40,275 nt of DNA from assembly GCA_016840685.1 (NCBI GenBank), contig JAEORX010000012.1, forward strand, positions 1-40,275. Reading direction: 5' to 3'. The translations under genes and the position numbers were made by a program. This DNA comes from Candidatus Thorarchaeota archaeon. Lineage in GTDB: Archaea > Asgardarchaeota > Thorarchaeia > Thorarchaeales > Thorarchaeaceae. The stretch's first letter is position 1; each line of letters begins with the position of its first letter. Shown here in pieces: positions 15,186-23,878 of this stretch. The notes under the pieces are model-generated. The model searched no databases, was not told where the DNA came from, and was given only the letters and a program-made list of their open reading frames with translations.

Positions 15186-17126
15186 ATGTCCCAATTGAGT
15201 ACAATGAAGTCGATATTAAGTGGTTCAGATCAGTCTGGTGAGAGGATAAGCGAGTATGCTGGTTTTGGTAGTATATTTGGCATAATAGCAGCTGTTCTCG
15301 GTCTACTGATTGGAAAACCATTGGTTCCAATCGCATCCTTGAATTGGGTTCAGCTAACAGGCTCAGCAGTCGCATTGGAAATTGAGGGAACGCCATACTA
15401 TCATATTCTAGTTGGTGCATTCATGGGTTTGATGGCACTAAATCTTCTGTATCAAGCAATAGGGTCAAGGCAACTTGGAAGCTTCCTTGGCTCTGGTCTG
15501 GTCAATGTCATATGGGTAGGCTTCATCGTGGCTGCTGCAACATCCATCTTTGTTATTACTCAGTTCGGGGCTGTATTTGGTCCGATTCTTATTCCTAATT
15601 TCTTGGTTCCTATGTACCTCTTGGGATCGATTTTCGTCATTGCTTGGCAACTTATCGCGATTATCTACACTGATTCCAGTAAGACTTGGATTGGTTTTCT
15701 TGCGGGTTTACTGAATGCTCTTTTTATTCCTATTCTTGCACTGGGTCAAGCGTTGAGTCCTCTATTGATATACGCTGCATATGGGATTCTACTCGTAGGT
15801 CAGTTTGTGAGCCTGCTATTTTGGTGGTCCACTTTTGGCACCATCCGTGAGTATGCACGTAGTCCGCCAAAAGCAAAGTTTGCTTTTGGAGTAAGCGGAG
15901 TTATCTTATTCCTCCTTGGTCTTACAGCTGTATTGATTGGACCAGTTGATACAATTGGAAACCAGACTGTGTGGTATCCATGGAGTACATTAGCCAGTCC
16001 AGTGACCTATCAAACAAATCCAGTGCTAATTTTCGGTCTTCTGGCGTTTATGATGTATTGGATAATGCTCGCTCCAAGGCTAGGAGCAAGAGAGCTCAAG
16101 GCAGTAGCTATTGGTGAAGACATCATTAAAGGTGGAAGCAAATATCTGATGATCTTCCTCGTGCTATTTGGTCTTTTGGCAGCTGGTCAAGCAGGAGCTC
16201 GTATAAGTGGGGTTGGTGCATGGGGATTTTTCCTTGTTATAGCCCCTGCTGGTGTATTGTTTCTTGTGGGAGCTTCTTACACAGCAAAGACAGATATTAT
16301 TACAGGAATTCCAATGGTTCTAGTTTCTGTAATTCTTATGATTCATCCTTTCACATTGTTCTCACTTATGATAATTCCATGGGTTGCTACTATAATCACG
16401 CAGTTCTTACTGATGGGTGAATCTTGGATAAGAGGATTGACTGGCTTTTCTCAAGGTGCATTAACTGTACTGGTAAGTCTTGCTGCATCAATAACCATCA
16501 TCATCATAATGTTAGGAGGACTTGGCAGTGGACCACTAGCACTCTGGCCAACCAATCGATGGTTCAATATTACAATGATCCCTGGAATTTCACCAGCTAT
16601 CCAAGGACCCACAATCATTGTTTTACCTCTCATGATACTTCTAATCCGAAATGTGTCATTAGCTGGTTACTCATATGGAAGAGGATATGCAACAGGTGGA
16701 ATACTCGTGGGCGCAAGCGTCTTATTCTCCTTCATGATTCCTGTGATTGCAGGGAACGTTGGTGTAACACATGAGGCGAATACAGGAGCCGCCTTCCTTC
16801 TGGCGCTCTATTCCATTAGTGTTGTACTAGTATTGACAATGAATCTGAATCTAGCAAATGAGGTGGAGGACGAGGGTCATGGTTTTGAAGGTACACTGAT
16901 TAAGATTGCAACTTTGACAGGTCTAGCGGCTGCAGCAATAGTTGTTGTACTAGTCTTGATAGTTTTTGCAGGTATTCCTACTCCTGAACAAATCGCAATA
17001 ATGGTGTCTATAATGGTGGTATTTGTAGTGAGTACAGAGATACTCTCTATTATTAGTTGGCTAATAGCAGGAGTTCGACTTGGAATGCTTCGAAAAGGTT
17101 TCAGCTTCGTAAGGCTTGAAGAGTGA
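15186..17126 (+). CDS. Polytopic membrane protein, about 16 helices, unknown function
   Basis: This 646-aa protein is almost entirely hydrophobic helices joined by short loops. I count about 15-17 spans from residue 25 to 630. I start it at ATG 15186 because GAGGA lies 7 nt before it; ATG 15171 is the alternative and the longer frame upstream is non-coding in character. No transporter signature, zinc motif or large soluble domain is seen. Recurrent lines such as FGLLAFMMYWIMLAPRLGAR and GGLGSGPLALWP do not match a family I know. It ends 6 bases before the esterase gene on the same strand, so the two are probably one operon. Confidence 0.75.
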   Translation: MSQLSTMKSILSGSDQSGERISEYAGFGSIFGIIAAVLGLLIGKPLVPIASLNWVQLTGSAVALEIEGTPYYHILVGAFMGLMALNLLYQAIGSRQLGSFLGSGLVNVIWVGFIVAAATSIFVITQFGAVFGPILIPNFLVPMYLLGSIFVIAWQLIAIIYTDSSKTWIGFLAGLLNALFIPILALGQALSPLLIYAAYGILLVGQFVSLLFWWSTFGTIREYARSPPKAKFAFGVSGVILFLLGLTAVLIGPVDTIGNQTVWYPWSTLASPVTYQTNPVLIFGLLAFMMYWIMLAPRLGARELKAVAIGEDIIKGGSKYLMIFLVLFGLLAAGQAGARISGVGAWGFFLVIAPAGVLFLVGASYTAKTDIITGIPMVLVSVILMIHPFTLFSLMIIPWVATIITQFLLMGESWIRGLTGFSQGALTVLVSLAASITIIIIMLGGLGSGPLALWPTNRWFNITMIPGISPAIQGPTIIVLPLMILLIRNVSLAGYSYGRGYATGGILVGASVLFSFMIPVIAGNVGVTHEANTGAAFLLALYSISVVLVLTMNLNLANEVEDEGHGFEGTLIKIATLTGLAAAAIVVVLVLIVFAGIPTPEQIAIMVSIMVVFVVSTEILSIISWLIAGVRLGMLRKGFSFVRLEE

Positions 17127-17132
17127 AAGACA

Positions 17133-17888
17133 TTGGCTCCTGATGCAAAGGGCATAGTAGCCCTTCCTGAAGGAGCCTCCATTGCACTCCTTCTCGTTCA
17201 TGGTTTTTGTGCCTCTTCTGATGAGTTGTCCACTCTTGCGGAGTACCTCTCAGAGAGAGGATTTGCGTCTTTTTCGGTCCAACTAGCGGGACATGGAACC
17301 ACGCCTGAAGATCTCGAGGCAACCTCTTGGCAGGACTGGTATCAATCTCTTCAAAGTGGATTAGAAGTTGTACGGTCATGGAAACCTAGATACCTTTTTG
17401 TAGTCGGGTTTTCGATGGGGGGATTGCTCTCCATCATGATTTCGTCGAAAGAAACTGACATCGATGGATTGATACTTATTGCTCCCGCATTGAGGATTCC
17501 AGGACTTCTTCCTAAATTAGTGCCATTACTCAAATATCTTGTTAAATACAGAAATATTGACATTGAGGCGGCGCAACGAGTTTATGATGTGAAAAGGACC
17601 AAGTATGAAAGAGAACCGGTTTCTGCATACCACGAGTTTTTCAAGCTACAAAAAGAAGCGAAAAAGCACATGAAAGCAGTTGTTACTCCAACGCTTATTC
17701 TACAGGGGACTGAGGATAAATCAATAGACCCGACGAGTGCTCAGGTTGCTTTACAGGCAATCTCGTCAGGCATAAAAGAACTCCATCTGATAGAAGGAGC
17801 TGAGCATGTGATAAGTTGTCATCCAACTCGAAAGATGGCGTATCCCATAATCTTAGAGTTTCTTGAAAAAATCATAGGTATGGCCTAA
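17133..17888 (+). CDS. Alpha/beta hydrolase, carboxylesterase Est30/monoglyceride-lipase type
   Basis: This is a 251-aa serine hydrolase. The oxyanion loop is HGFCAS (23-28), the nucleophile elbow is GFSMGG with Ser94, the acid is in GTEDKSID (Asp195 or Asp199) and the likely histidine is His225 in GAEHVISCH. It has a small cap, as in Est30-like carboxylesterases acting on short acyl esters or monoglycerides. The start is TTG at 17133, six bases after the membrane-protein stop. The AA and GAG of that gene's end may serve as a weak ribosome site. No signal peptide is present, so it acts inside the cell. Its stop overlaps that of the convergent phosphodiesterase gene. Confidence 0.88.
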   Translation: MAPDAKGIVALPEGASIALLLVHGFCASSDELSTLAEYLSERGFASFSVQLAGHGTTPEDLEATSWQDWYQSLQSGLEVVRSWKPRYLFVVGFSMGGLLSIMISSKETDIDGLILIAPALRIPGLLPKLVPLLKYLVKYRNIDIEAAQRVYDVKRTKYEREPVSAYHEFFKLQKEAKKHMKAVVTPTLILQGTEDKSIDPTSAQVALQAISSGIKELHLIEGAEHVISCHPTRKMAYPIILEFLEKIIGMA

Positions 17889-18562
17889 TGTCCCAAAACT
17901 CTGACAGCTCTATCAGGATAATCAGTTATCAGTCCATCAACACCCATAGAAAAGAGATCAATCATTCTATGCTGTTCATTTACTGTCCAAGGATATACAA
18001 GCAATCCAGTCTGGTGAGCACCCTTTACTAATTCAGGAGTAACAAGATTGTGTTGCGGATTTATTGCATCCACTCTGAAATCCAAAGCGTATTGGAATAA
18101 CTCCTCCCTCGACGCATTAAGTAGCATTGCAGTGGAAACCTGTTCATTTGATTCTTTGAGAACTGTTAGAGTCGCATGAAAGAATGAGGAAATAATGACA
18201 TTAGGGAGCATTCCAGTTCGTTGCACTATTTCAAGGACTTCTTCCTCGGCGCCAATGATTTTAAGCTCAATATTGACCTTCATCTTTCCTGATGCAAATC
18301 TGAGTGTTTCTTCAAGAGTGGGAATAGACTGACCTGCACCAGCGTCCAATTCTTTTATTTCGCCATACGTGAACGAATGGACATCTCCCCTACCACTCGT
18401 TGTTCTATTAAGAGTTGAATCATGAATGCAGACCAGTTCACCATCAGAAGTTGCATGAATGTCGATCTCTATCATATGAGCTCCAAGTTCAAACGCACGA
18501 ATAAAAGAAAGAAGTGTATTCTCCGGAGCATGTCCCGATGCACCTTTGTGTGCAATGACTAT
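17885..18562 (-). CDS. Glycerophosphodiester phosphodiesterase; 5' end lacks a normal start codon
   Basis: This GDPD-family enzyme cleaves glycerophosphodiesters to glycerol-3-phosphate and an alcohol. The first ATG (18475) would begin at MIEIDIHATSDGELVCIHD and omit the catalytic front. Reading on upstream in the same frame gives IVIAHKGASGHAPENTLLSF, which is the GDPD active-site block (H-R/K-G and E-N-T). So the real protein must begin near 18562 or earlier. Yet between the in-frame TGA near 18598 and this block there is no ATG, GTG or TTG, only a strong GGAGG at 18584-18588. Either a rare start (ATA, ATT or ACG) is used, or one base was lost or gained here. Other motifs (ELKI, VYPWTVN, GVDGLITDYPD) are intact. 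I mark the start at the ATA at 18562. Confidence 0.85.
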   Translation of the reverse strand: MVIAHKGASGHAPENTLLSFIRAFELGAHMIEIDIHATSDGELVCIHDSTLNRTTSGRGDVHSFTYGEIKELDAGAGQSIPTLEETLRFASGKMKVNIELKIIGAEEEVLEIVQRTGMLPNVIISSFFHATLTVLKESNEQVSTAMLLNASREELFQYALDFRVDAINPQHNLVTPELVKGAHQTGLLVYPWTVNEQHRMIDLFSMGVDGLITDYPDRAVRVLGH

Positions 18563-18614
18563 CTGTTTAGTCGTATGTACACTCCTCCCAACTAATACTC
18601 ATCTTCTTCGAAGC

Positions 18615-18929
18615 TCATTGTTGCTCATAATCATCAGCTCGAGCCAACCCAGTTCCTCCACAACGGGGACAGGTTCGCATCTCATTTCCGCTTTTTATCT
18701 TGCCCATGCCCTTGCAGTAATAACAATCATCAGTAGGAACATCTAAGGAACTATCAACACCCCGAACAAAAGCAGCTCCAACGCCGATTAAGACAACGGA
18801 AAGAAACATCATGAACAGAGATACAATGTAGAAATTAGGTAATGGAAGAACATAGAACAATGAAATGAATAGCAATAAAATACCAATCACTATCAGAAGT
18901 GGTCCAATTTGTTTTCGTTCCATTGTCAT
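18615..18929 (-). CDS. Two-helix membrane protein with DnaJ-like zinc motif
   Basis: This is a 104-aa protein with two adjacent transmembrane helices (about 10-30 and 34-56). A soluble tail follows with CYYCKGMGKI and CPRCGGTGLA, two CxxCxGxG repeats as in the DnaJ cysteine-rich domain, enough for one zinc. Short membrane proteins with this tail are common in archaea and bacteria but lack a settled role. Start ATG is at 18929, with a second at 18923; AAAGG precedes them. The phosphodiesterase gene lies just downstream on the same strand and may share its transcript. Confidence 0.75.
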   Translation of the reverse strand: MTMERKQIGPLLIVIGILLLFISLFYVLPLPNFYIVSLFMMFLSVVLIGVGAAFVRGVDSSLDVPTDDCYYCKGMGKIKSGNEMRTCPRCGGTGLARADDYEQQ

Positions 18930-18970
18930 CGCCTTTCGAAGTGGCCTAGCGGATTGCTCGACTCACCTGC

Positions 18971-18978
18971 TTTATAAT
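18971..18978. promoter_or_regulatory. Two-way TATA-like box
   Basis: TTTATAAT on the plus strand and ATTATAAAG on the minus strand each fit an archaeal TATA box. On minus, a start about 26 bases on leaves a leader near 20 nt to the ATG at 18929. On plus, it leaves about 45 nt to the small ORF at 19045. Confidence 0.45.
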
Positions 18979-19044
18979 TTGTGGGTGACTTCCGTTATCG
19001 AAGGTTTAGTAAAAGAAAGAGGGAAGAGCGTGTAAAGAAAGCAA

Positions 19045-19170
19045 ATGAAGAAATTTCTCAAGATTTTATTTCTGGTGGTTGTAATAGGATTCATTGCATT
19101 CATCGGATTTCATTACTTCTTAACTGGCCAAATTCCACTCCAATTATGTACAAACTGTCCTATAATCTAG
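19045..19170 (+). CDS. Small membrane-anchored peptide with CxxC tail, 41 aa
   Basis: ATG 19045 to TAG 19170 encodes a lysine-bearing start (MKKFLK), one long hydrophobic helix (about residues 7-27) and an outward tail ending LQLCTNCPII. The basic start followed by a hydrophobic core gives N-in topology and a CxxC pair on the outside, which could bind metal or act as a thiol pair. No SD consensus is seen, only a purine-rich AAAGAAAG upstream. An overlapping frame from 18981 is longer but has no protein-like character. A TATA-like box stands about 70 bases upstream. No family was recognised. Confidence 0.45.
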   Translation: MKKFLKILFLVVVIGFIAFIGFHYFLTGQIPLQLCTNCPII

Positions 19171-19247
19171 TTAGTTTCGAGGAGTAAATCACCCGAAATG
19201 ATAATAGAGTGGAATGAGGGTAGTATTAGACTACGGGAGAATGGAAG

Positions 19248-20165
19248 ATGTCAAGAACGGACCTCTTTGGAAAATACACTCAAATCTACGCGAAGGCACA
19301 GGCCAAAGAAATTGTGCCTGATGGAACATTTGTACGCCAATTAATCGATTTGCCACGTAAATCCTATGATGTAGGTGTGTTTTTCAAGGCAAAGAGAAGT
19401 AGCAAGATTGTACAAGTCCATCTTGGAAATCCAATCCCATCGGAAGTGGCGACACAGGAGGGCTTTCTTGAAACAGAAGATTCAACCTACTTGAGCCGTA
19501 CTATACTCGACAACTTCAAATCAGTTGATTTTCTCCGAGTTGTTATCTCCGCAGGGGATATTTTGAGCAATAAGGATGCACGTGTTGAATTTTTGAAAAC
19601 AACTCAACGAATATTGGACGTACTTCTGAGGAAAGCCAGAAATATCCTTCACACAGGAGAGCTCGATCCTTTTCGATTCGACACAAAGGTACGGACATTA
19701 GATGAGTTTCTTACCAAGGAATTGAAAATGGATGAAGTTTCAGTGGAAGCCGCATCAATCCCTTTCAATGTGGCTTCACCCACTTACATCTTACTAACAG
19801 ATGGATCATTGATTGTTGTTGGAGATGAACCCAATGTTCCTCAGGCGGAGTTCTATCTGGTTGGAGGGATAGGGTATAGATTCGACAAGACTGAAGGGGC
19901 AATTAGTGAGGAGAGATTGTTTCGTTCCACTGCGGATCTGAGTCCTCAGGGAATCGATGAGGCATACATTGATAGTATGATACAGAGAATCACCGAAGAC
20001 TTCCAGAACAGACTTCACTCTTTGATATTTGCAGATGTCTGGAAAAAAGGCAAGTCTGGACCGATGGGAGTTAACTTCGGAGGGAACCTTCTTGTAAAGG
20101 CTGAGTCCAGCAGCGAGATATGGGCTGGTGTATTCGAAGTCTATGTGAAATCACCTAAAGCATAA
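19248..20165 (+). CDS. Hypothetical protein, 305 aa, soluble alpha/beta
   Basis: I do not recognise this protein. It has no signal peptide and no transmembrane helix. The first 100 residues are alpha/beta (SYDVGVFFKAKRSSKIVQVHLGN, then SVDFLRVVISAGDIL). A helical segment follows (VEFLKTTQRILDVLLRKARNIL), then a beta-rich half (SPTYILLTDGSLIVVGDEP, AEFYLVGGIGYRF). The codon pattern and the GGGAGA about 10 nt before ATG 19248 support a real gene. It overlaps the end of the convergent membrane-protein gene by 11 bases. Confidence 0.7.
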   Translation: MSRTDLFGKYTQIYAKAQAKEIVPDGTFVRQLIDLPRKSYDVGVFFKAKRSSKIVQVHLGNPIPSEVATQEGFLETEDSTYLSRTILDNFKSVDFLRVVISAGDILSNKDARVEFLKTTQRILDVLLRKARNILHTGELDPFRFDTKVRTLDEFLTKELKMDEVSVEAASIPFNVASPTYILLTDGSLIVVGDEPNVPQAEFYLVGGIGYRFDKTEGAISEERLFRSTADLSPQGIDEAYIDSMIQRITEDFQNRLHSLIFADVWKKGKSGPMGVNFGGNLLVKAESSSEIWAGVFEVYVKSPKA

Positions 20166-21741
20166 TGAGGTCAAATGCATCGATTGCCATGAAGACAGCG
20201 CGATATGCATAGATTCTGAACGTGTAGGTTGCAATACCAGTTTCAGCTTCATCAATAGATAACCTTAGATTAGACAGAGATTCACTTCCAAAGGCATTTA
20301 GCAGAGAGGGAATAGAGTCCAAGATGATTCGCTGGACACCATTACCAGTGACCAATGCAATGTCGTTCACTAATACATCCAGGTCTTCATAAACACTGTC
20401 AGACCGGTCCGAGATATCAGTCGAGTTTCCAATCTCTCCAAGCCTCATACTCCAAGTCGCCGCAAACTGCCCAATAGAACGGGAATATGAATGACATAGG
20501 TATTCACCCACATCCCCACTCATCTCAAAAGAAAACCGAGAGCGACTACACAGAACAGATACCTGATCCCATTCTTGTAGAGAGGATGATGTAACTCCGC
20601 AAAGACGCATAGCATATGAATCGCCATCAAACAGGTCATCGACAACGAAAGTTTCAACAAGCAGTCCAGATGCTATCCCGGATGATGTTGTCGCATCTCG
20701 AAGTGATGCTGATGCGTCCTCAATCCGAGTGCTATCAATGGAAAAGATAGAGGTTCTCATCAGACCTGCAAAACCAGTAAGGTCGAGGTTCCTTGTTCGA
20801 AGCATCAGTGCCTGCCATTCAGGTTCAGAGAGAGTCATATCAAAGAGAATGAGGTTTGGCCTATTGGTAATATTAGAAAGCTCAAAATTCGTGAGTCGAT
20901 CAAAGGCGATTCCATGACTCGCATATATCGCCTCTATCAACTCTGATGTCGCTAGTGAAGCAGGATTCTCACCAGCTAGAAGAGCTCGGTCAGCTGTTAG
21001 AGTAATTGAGTATTGTATCCCGGTATCATTGAGAGCACTTAGCCAAGTCCCTAGCCTCAGCCAGGATAAATCATCATTCTCAAGAATCCGAAAGTCTAAT
21101 CGGAAATCATTGGTTTGAATATCGGAGAGCAATTGTATTGTGGGATCTGTTTCAAGATATGGAAAAGCAAAGTCAGCCAGTGGGATACTCAATATGATTT
21201 CAGGATTGTCACCCATAGATGTGCTCGCAATTTGTGTCTGCCCCATAATAATTGTTGAGATTGGAAAAGCAAGTCCGAGTAAGTTGAGAAGAATGAAGTA
21301 GACAACCATTCCTCTGCCAACCTCTCTTAACTTCCCTCGAGGTCTATATCTTCCCAATATGAAAATTGACACAGCAGCAATGATGTTGAAGATAAGAAAA
21401 ATAATGAAACCATGAACAAGAAAGGATAGCATAAAAAAAAACACTGTGCATATCATCAGGAACAAAAAATTGAATGCTGCAGTTCTCTCAGAATAGTACG
21501 CCCGTATCATGAGTGGTAGTATGACTATCAATGGAAGAATGTAGAGGGCAATCGGAACCGAATCAAGAAATCCCACTCCACTTAGAGTCATGATTGATGT
21601 TACAGATATGAGTGCGTACAGAATCAAGAGCATATTCGCAATGAGAACGACTGTGATGAAGCGGTGGAGAAAAAGGTCATATTTTGCATATGAATTAATT
21701 CGCCGTCGCAAACCTCTACGAGCCTCAAGAAGCTGACTCAT
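20155..21741 (-). CDS. Membrane protein with large C-terminal ectodomain, unknown function
   Basis: This is a 528-aa protein. Residues 1-175 hold about five to six transmembrane helices (around 28-50, 63-80, 90-112, 113-128, 143-165) after a basic, cytoplasmic N-terminus (ARRGLRRR). Residues 180-528 form one soluble domain, probably extracellular. Alternating strands and helices such as RPNLILFDMTLSEPEWQALM and GVQRIILDSIPSLLNAF suggest a TIM-barrel-like or glycosidase-like fold. I see no catalytic signature and do not name an activity. GGGAGGA stands 3 nt before the ATG. The pair with the 305-aa gene is convergent and overlapping. Confidence 0.72.
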   Translation of the reverse strand: MSQLLEARRGLRRRINSYAKYDLFLHRFITVVLIANMLLILYALISVTSIMTLSGVGFLDSVPIALYILPLIVILPLMIRAYYSERTAAFNFLFLMICTVFFFMLSFLVHGFIIFLIFNIIAAVSIFILGRYRPRGKLREVGRGMVVYFILLNLLGLAFPISTIIMGQTQIASTSMGDNPEIILSIPLADFAFPYLETDPTIQLLSDIQTNDFRLDFRILENDDLSWLRLGTWLSALNDTGIQYSITLTADRALLAGENPASLATSELIEAIYASHGIAFDRLTNFELSNITNRPNLILFDMTLSEPEWQALMLRTRNLDLTGFAGLMRTSIFSIDSTRIEDASASLRDATTSSGIASGLLVETFVVDDLFDGDSYAMRLCGVTSSSLQEWDQVSVLCSRSRFSFEMSGDVGEYLCHSYSRSIGQFAATWSMRLGEIGNSTDISDRSDSVYEDLDVLVNDIALVTGNGVQRIILDSIPSLLNAFGSESLSNLRLSIDEAETGIATYTFRIYAYRAVFMAIDAFDLIML

Positions 21742-21791
21742 TGTCCTCCCTCTGTTGCTAACTAGAGTCTAAATAAGGTTGATGTGCTCAA

Positions 21792-21799
21792 CTTTTAAG
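21792..21799 (+). promoter_or_regulatory. TATA-like element for the flavoprotein gene
   Basis: CTTTTAAG lies 41 bases before ATG 21840, fitting a start site near 21820 and a short leader. The element is a palindrome and could also serve the divergent gene starting at 21741. Confidence 0.35.
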
Positions 21800-21839
21800 A
21801 TGATTTAGTTCTGGCTTCAAATGTGAGTGACTATCTAGA

Positions 21840-23036
21840 ATGTATGATGTCATTGTGATTGGAGCAGGTCCTGGTGGTTCCTCAGCTTCTCGCCATCTAG
21901 CTCGTCTTGGCTTCAATACTTGTATGATAGACAAGGATACATTTCCTAGAGACAAGCCTTGTGGAGGAGGTTTCTCTAGCTCGATTATAGATGAGTTTCC
22001 ATATCTGAAGAATAGGGCTTCGGAGTTTGTAAAGGGTGTTGCTAAAGTTGGTGTGCTTCATTCTCCAAATAGGCAAATTGTCTTTGAAGGCAAGGTGGAG
22101 ATGGCACTCACTCTTCGAACAATATTCGACAATGTCTTGTTTGAAGAAGCTGTTGAAGCAGGTGTATTGCCTCTAACTGGTACAAGAGCAAAACATCTGA
22201 GGTTTAAAGATGAGTATGTCAGAGTTGAGTTAGCTGATGGAAAGACCATAGATGGAAGGTTGGTTATTGGCGCTGATGGTGTAACGAGTATGGTGGCTCG
22301 AGAAACAGGCCTGAATAAGAGTTGGCCGAGTTCGAACATATCAGCTTGCAGAGTCTGTGAAGTTGAGGTGAACACAGAAGATATCATTGACCGCTATACT
22401 GAAGCTCTCAAGTATCACTTCTTTGCTAATCTAGGAGGACAAAAGGGATACGGATGGATTTTCCCCAAAGAATCCACGATCAATGTTGGGCTTGGTATTA
22501 TAGGCTCGCAGGCTAAGGGGTTGCCTTACAAGTTTGAGGAATTTGTGAGATTTCTCAAGAAGATAGATCTATTACCAACATATTCCAATATTGATGAAAC
22601 AAGGGGGGCGTTGGTCCCAACGGGAGGCCCCTTGAAAGATATAGTCGCACATCGAGTCGTCCTTGTGGGCGACTCTGCAGGTCATGTAAGTCCTCTTACA
22701 GGAGGAGGTATTTCTTACGCGATGCGGGCGGCTCGTATAGCAGCAGTGGTTATTTCGGGACTCCTAGAGAAAAATTCCATTAACAAACAGAGTTTGTATA
22801 GATATCAACGACTATGTGAGTTGTCATTTGGAAGAGATTTTCACAATCAGCTTCTTGCTCAAAAGATACTCACTGGCTCATTTGCCAATGTTTTGTTTAA
22901 TATCGGAAGTAAAGATACTAAAATTCAGAAGATAGTGTCTGAATCAATGGTAGAATCAGGAAATGGAGAAATTGACCTGAAGAGATTAGTGATGCGCACT
23001 CTAATGGTATGTTTACGTGAAGCACTTTCTTTCTAA
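21840..23036 (+). CDS. Geranylgeranyl reductase family FAD-dependent oxidoreductase
   Basis: This 398-aa flavoprotein belongs to the group that saturates geranylgeranyl chains of archaeal ether lipids or quinones. FAD-binding GAGPGGS is at residues 8-14. The family PCGGG loop with its cysteine is at 40-44. ADGVTS is at 145-150, and YGWIFPK at 204-210 is the usual substrate-side motif. GDSAGHVSPLTGGGI at 277-291 closes the FAD site. Length is normal (about 390-450). Archaea often carry several paralogues, so the substrate (archaeal phospholipid, menaquinone or dolichol) is not fixed by sequence. The electron donor is probably ferredoxin or F420, as known for relatives. Confidence 0.92.
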   Translation: MYDVIVIGAGPGGSSASRHLARLGFNTCMIDKDTFPRDKPCGGGFSSSIIDEFPYLKNRASEFVKGVAKVGVLHSPNRQIVFEGKVEMALTLRTIFDNVLFEEAVEAGVLPLTGTRAKHLRFKDEYVRVELADGKTIDGRLVIGADGVTSMVARETGLNKSWPSSNISACRVCEVEVNTEDIIDRYTEALKYHFFANLGGQKGYGWIFPKESTINVGLGIIGSQAKGLPYKFEEFVRFLKKIDLLPTYSNIDETRGALVPTGGPLKDIVAHRVVLVGDSAGHVSPLTGGGISYAMRAARIAAVVISGLLEKNSINKQSLYRYQRLCELSFGRDFHNQLLAQKILTGSFANVLFNIGSKDTKIQKIVSESMVESGNGEIDLKRLVMRTLMVCLREALSF

Positions 23037-23112
23037 CTTGTTCAATTGACTCGGTGAGAGAATTTATGTGTTAATCATATTGCAGCTCGTTGAACTCATG
23101 AACAGACTCTCA

Positions 23113-23160
23113 AGAAAAGAAGACGGGAAGAGTGTTTTGCTAATCTCCGTTTTCTTCTCT
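23113..23160. terminator. Imperfect inverted repeat between convergent genes
   Basis: AGAAAAGAAGACGG (23113-23126) pairs with CCGTTTTCTTCTCT (23147-23160), with two mismatches in 14 and a 20-nt loop. The right arm is T-rich on the plus strand and the left arm gives a T-rich run on the minus strand. It may end both transcripts. Confidence 0.45.
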
Positions 23161-23164
23161 TTAA

Positions 23165-23725
23165 TCAATCTCTACTACCGATGGTATCAGCCTGCAGATT
23201 CTCTATGAGTGAATGAACTTCTGGACGACCCAAAAGTTTCCTTCTGGTTTCAGTCAGGTTGTTAATAACACATGCAACACCTACCACTTGTGCACCTAGT
23301 TTTTCTACTACCTTTGATACCGCAAGAACTGTTGTTCCTTGAATCAACCAGTCATCAATTATGACAACTCGATCTCCTGGATCTATAGATTCTGAAACGA
23401 TGGCAAGTCGTTGGTCAGCGAACCGGGAAGAGGGTAGATATTCAACTGGGCGCTTATAATCATCTGGAAGATATGCAATGGAGCGAGCTGGAACAATACC
23501 ACAACCGAGGTAGTATGCGATTGCGCCTCCTAGTGCAAGACCTCTCTGCTCAATTCCTATTGCCTTGTTTGGTCTTAGCTCTACTAGAGGTTTAGCAAGG
23601 GTTACAACGGCCTCGTGAAATACATGCGGATGTTCAAGCAACCCACTGATATCACACACAACCATACCTGGTTCTGGCCAATCCTTTATCACATCGACAT
23701 ATTTAGTAAAATCCACGTCTACCAT
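23165..23725 (-). CDS. apt: Adenine phosphoribosyltransferase-like PRTase
   Basis: This 186-aa type I phosphoribosyltransferase is closest in layout to APRT, which joins adenine to PRPP to make AMP. GIEQRGLALGGAIAYYLG at 57-74 is the APRT block (G-I-E-x-R-G). The PRPP loop is VVIIDDWLIQGTT at 120-132, where most APRTs have DDLLATGGT, so the last loop residues (W, I-Q, and one G lost) differ. KWP-type N-terminus (KDWPEPGMVVCDISGLL) replaces the usual DFPxxGIxFRDI. These differences leave room for another base, such as hypoxanthine or guanine. ATG at 23725 follows AGGGTGA by 4 nt. Confidence 0.82.
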   Translation of the reverse strand: MVDVDFTKYVDVIKDWPEPGMVVCDISGLLEHPHVFHEAVVTLAKPLVELRPNKAIGIEQRGLALGGAIAYYLGCGIVPARSIAYLPDDYKRPVEYLPSSRFADQRLAIVSESIDPGDRVVIIDDWLIQGTTVLAVSKVVEKLGAQVVGVACVINNLTETRRKLLGRPEVHSLIENLQADTIGSRD

Positions 23726-23878
23726 CTATTCACCCTAAGAACAGCTCTCAACAGAATACAATTTTATTCTTTCTGTATCAATCAGGTATTGATAGTTTAT
23801 GGCCATGTTGATACTCGAAACAGTTAAGATATTACAGCAAACCATGAACTACGCAAAGCAAGGAGGACCTGAGCGGCT

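Noticed and set aside
18981-19187. 68-codon plus-strand ORF overlapping the 41-aa CxxC peptide
   Set aside because: Its product shows no folded character; the other frame gives a clean signal-anchor peptide.
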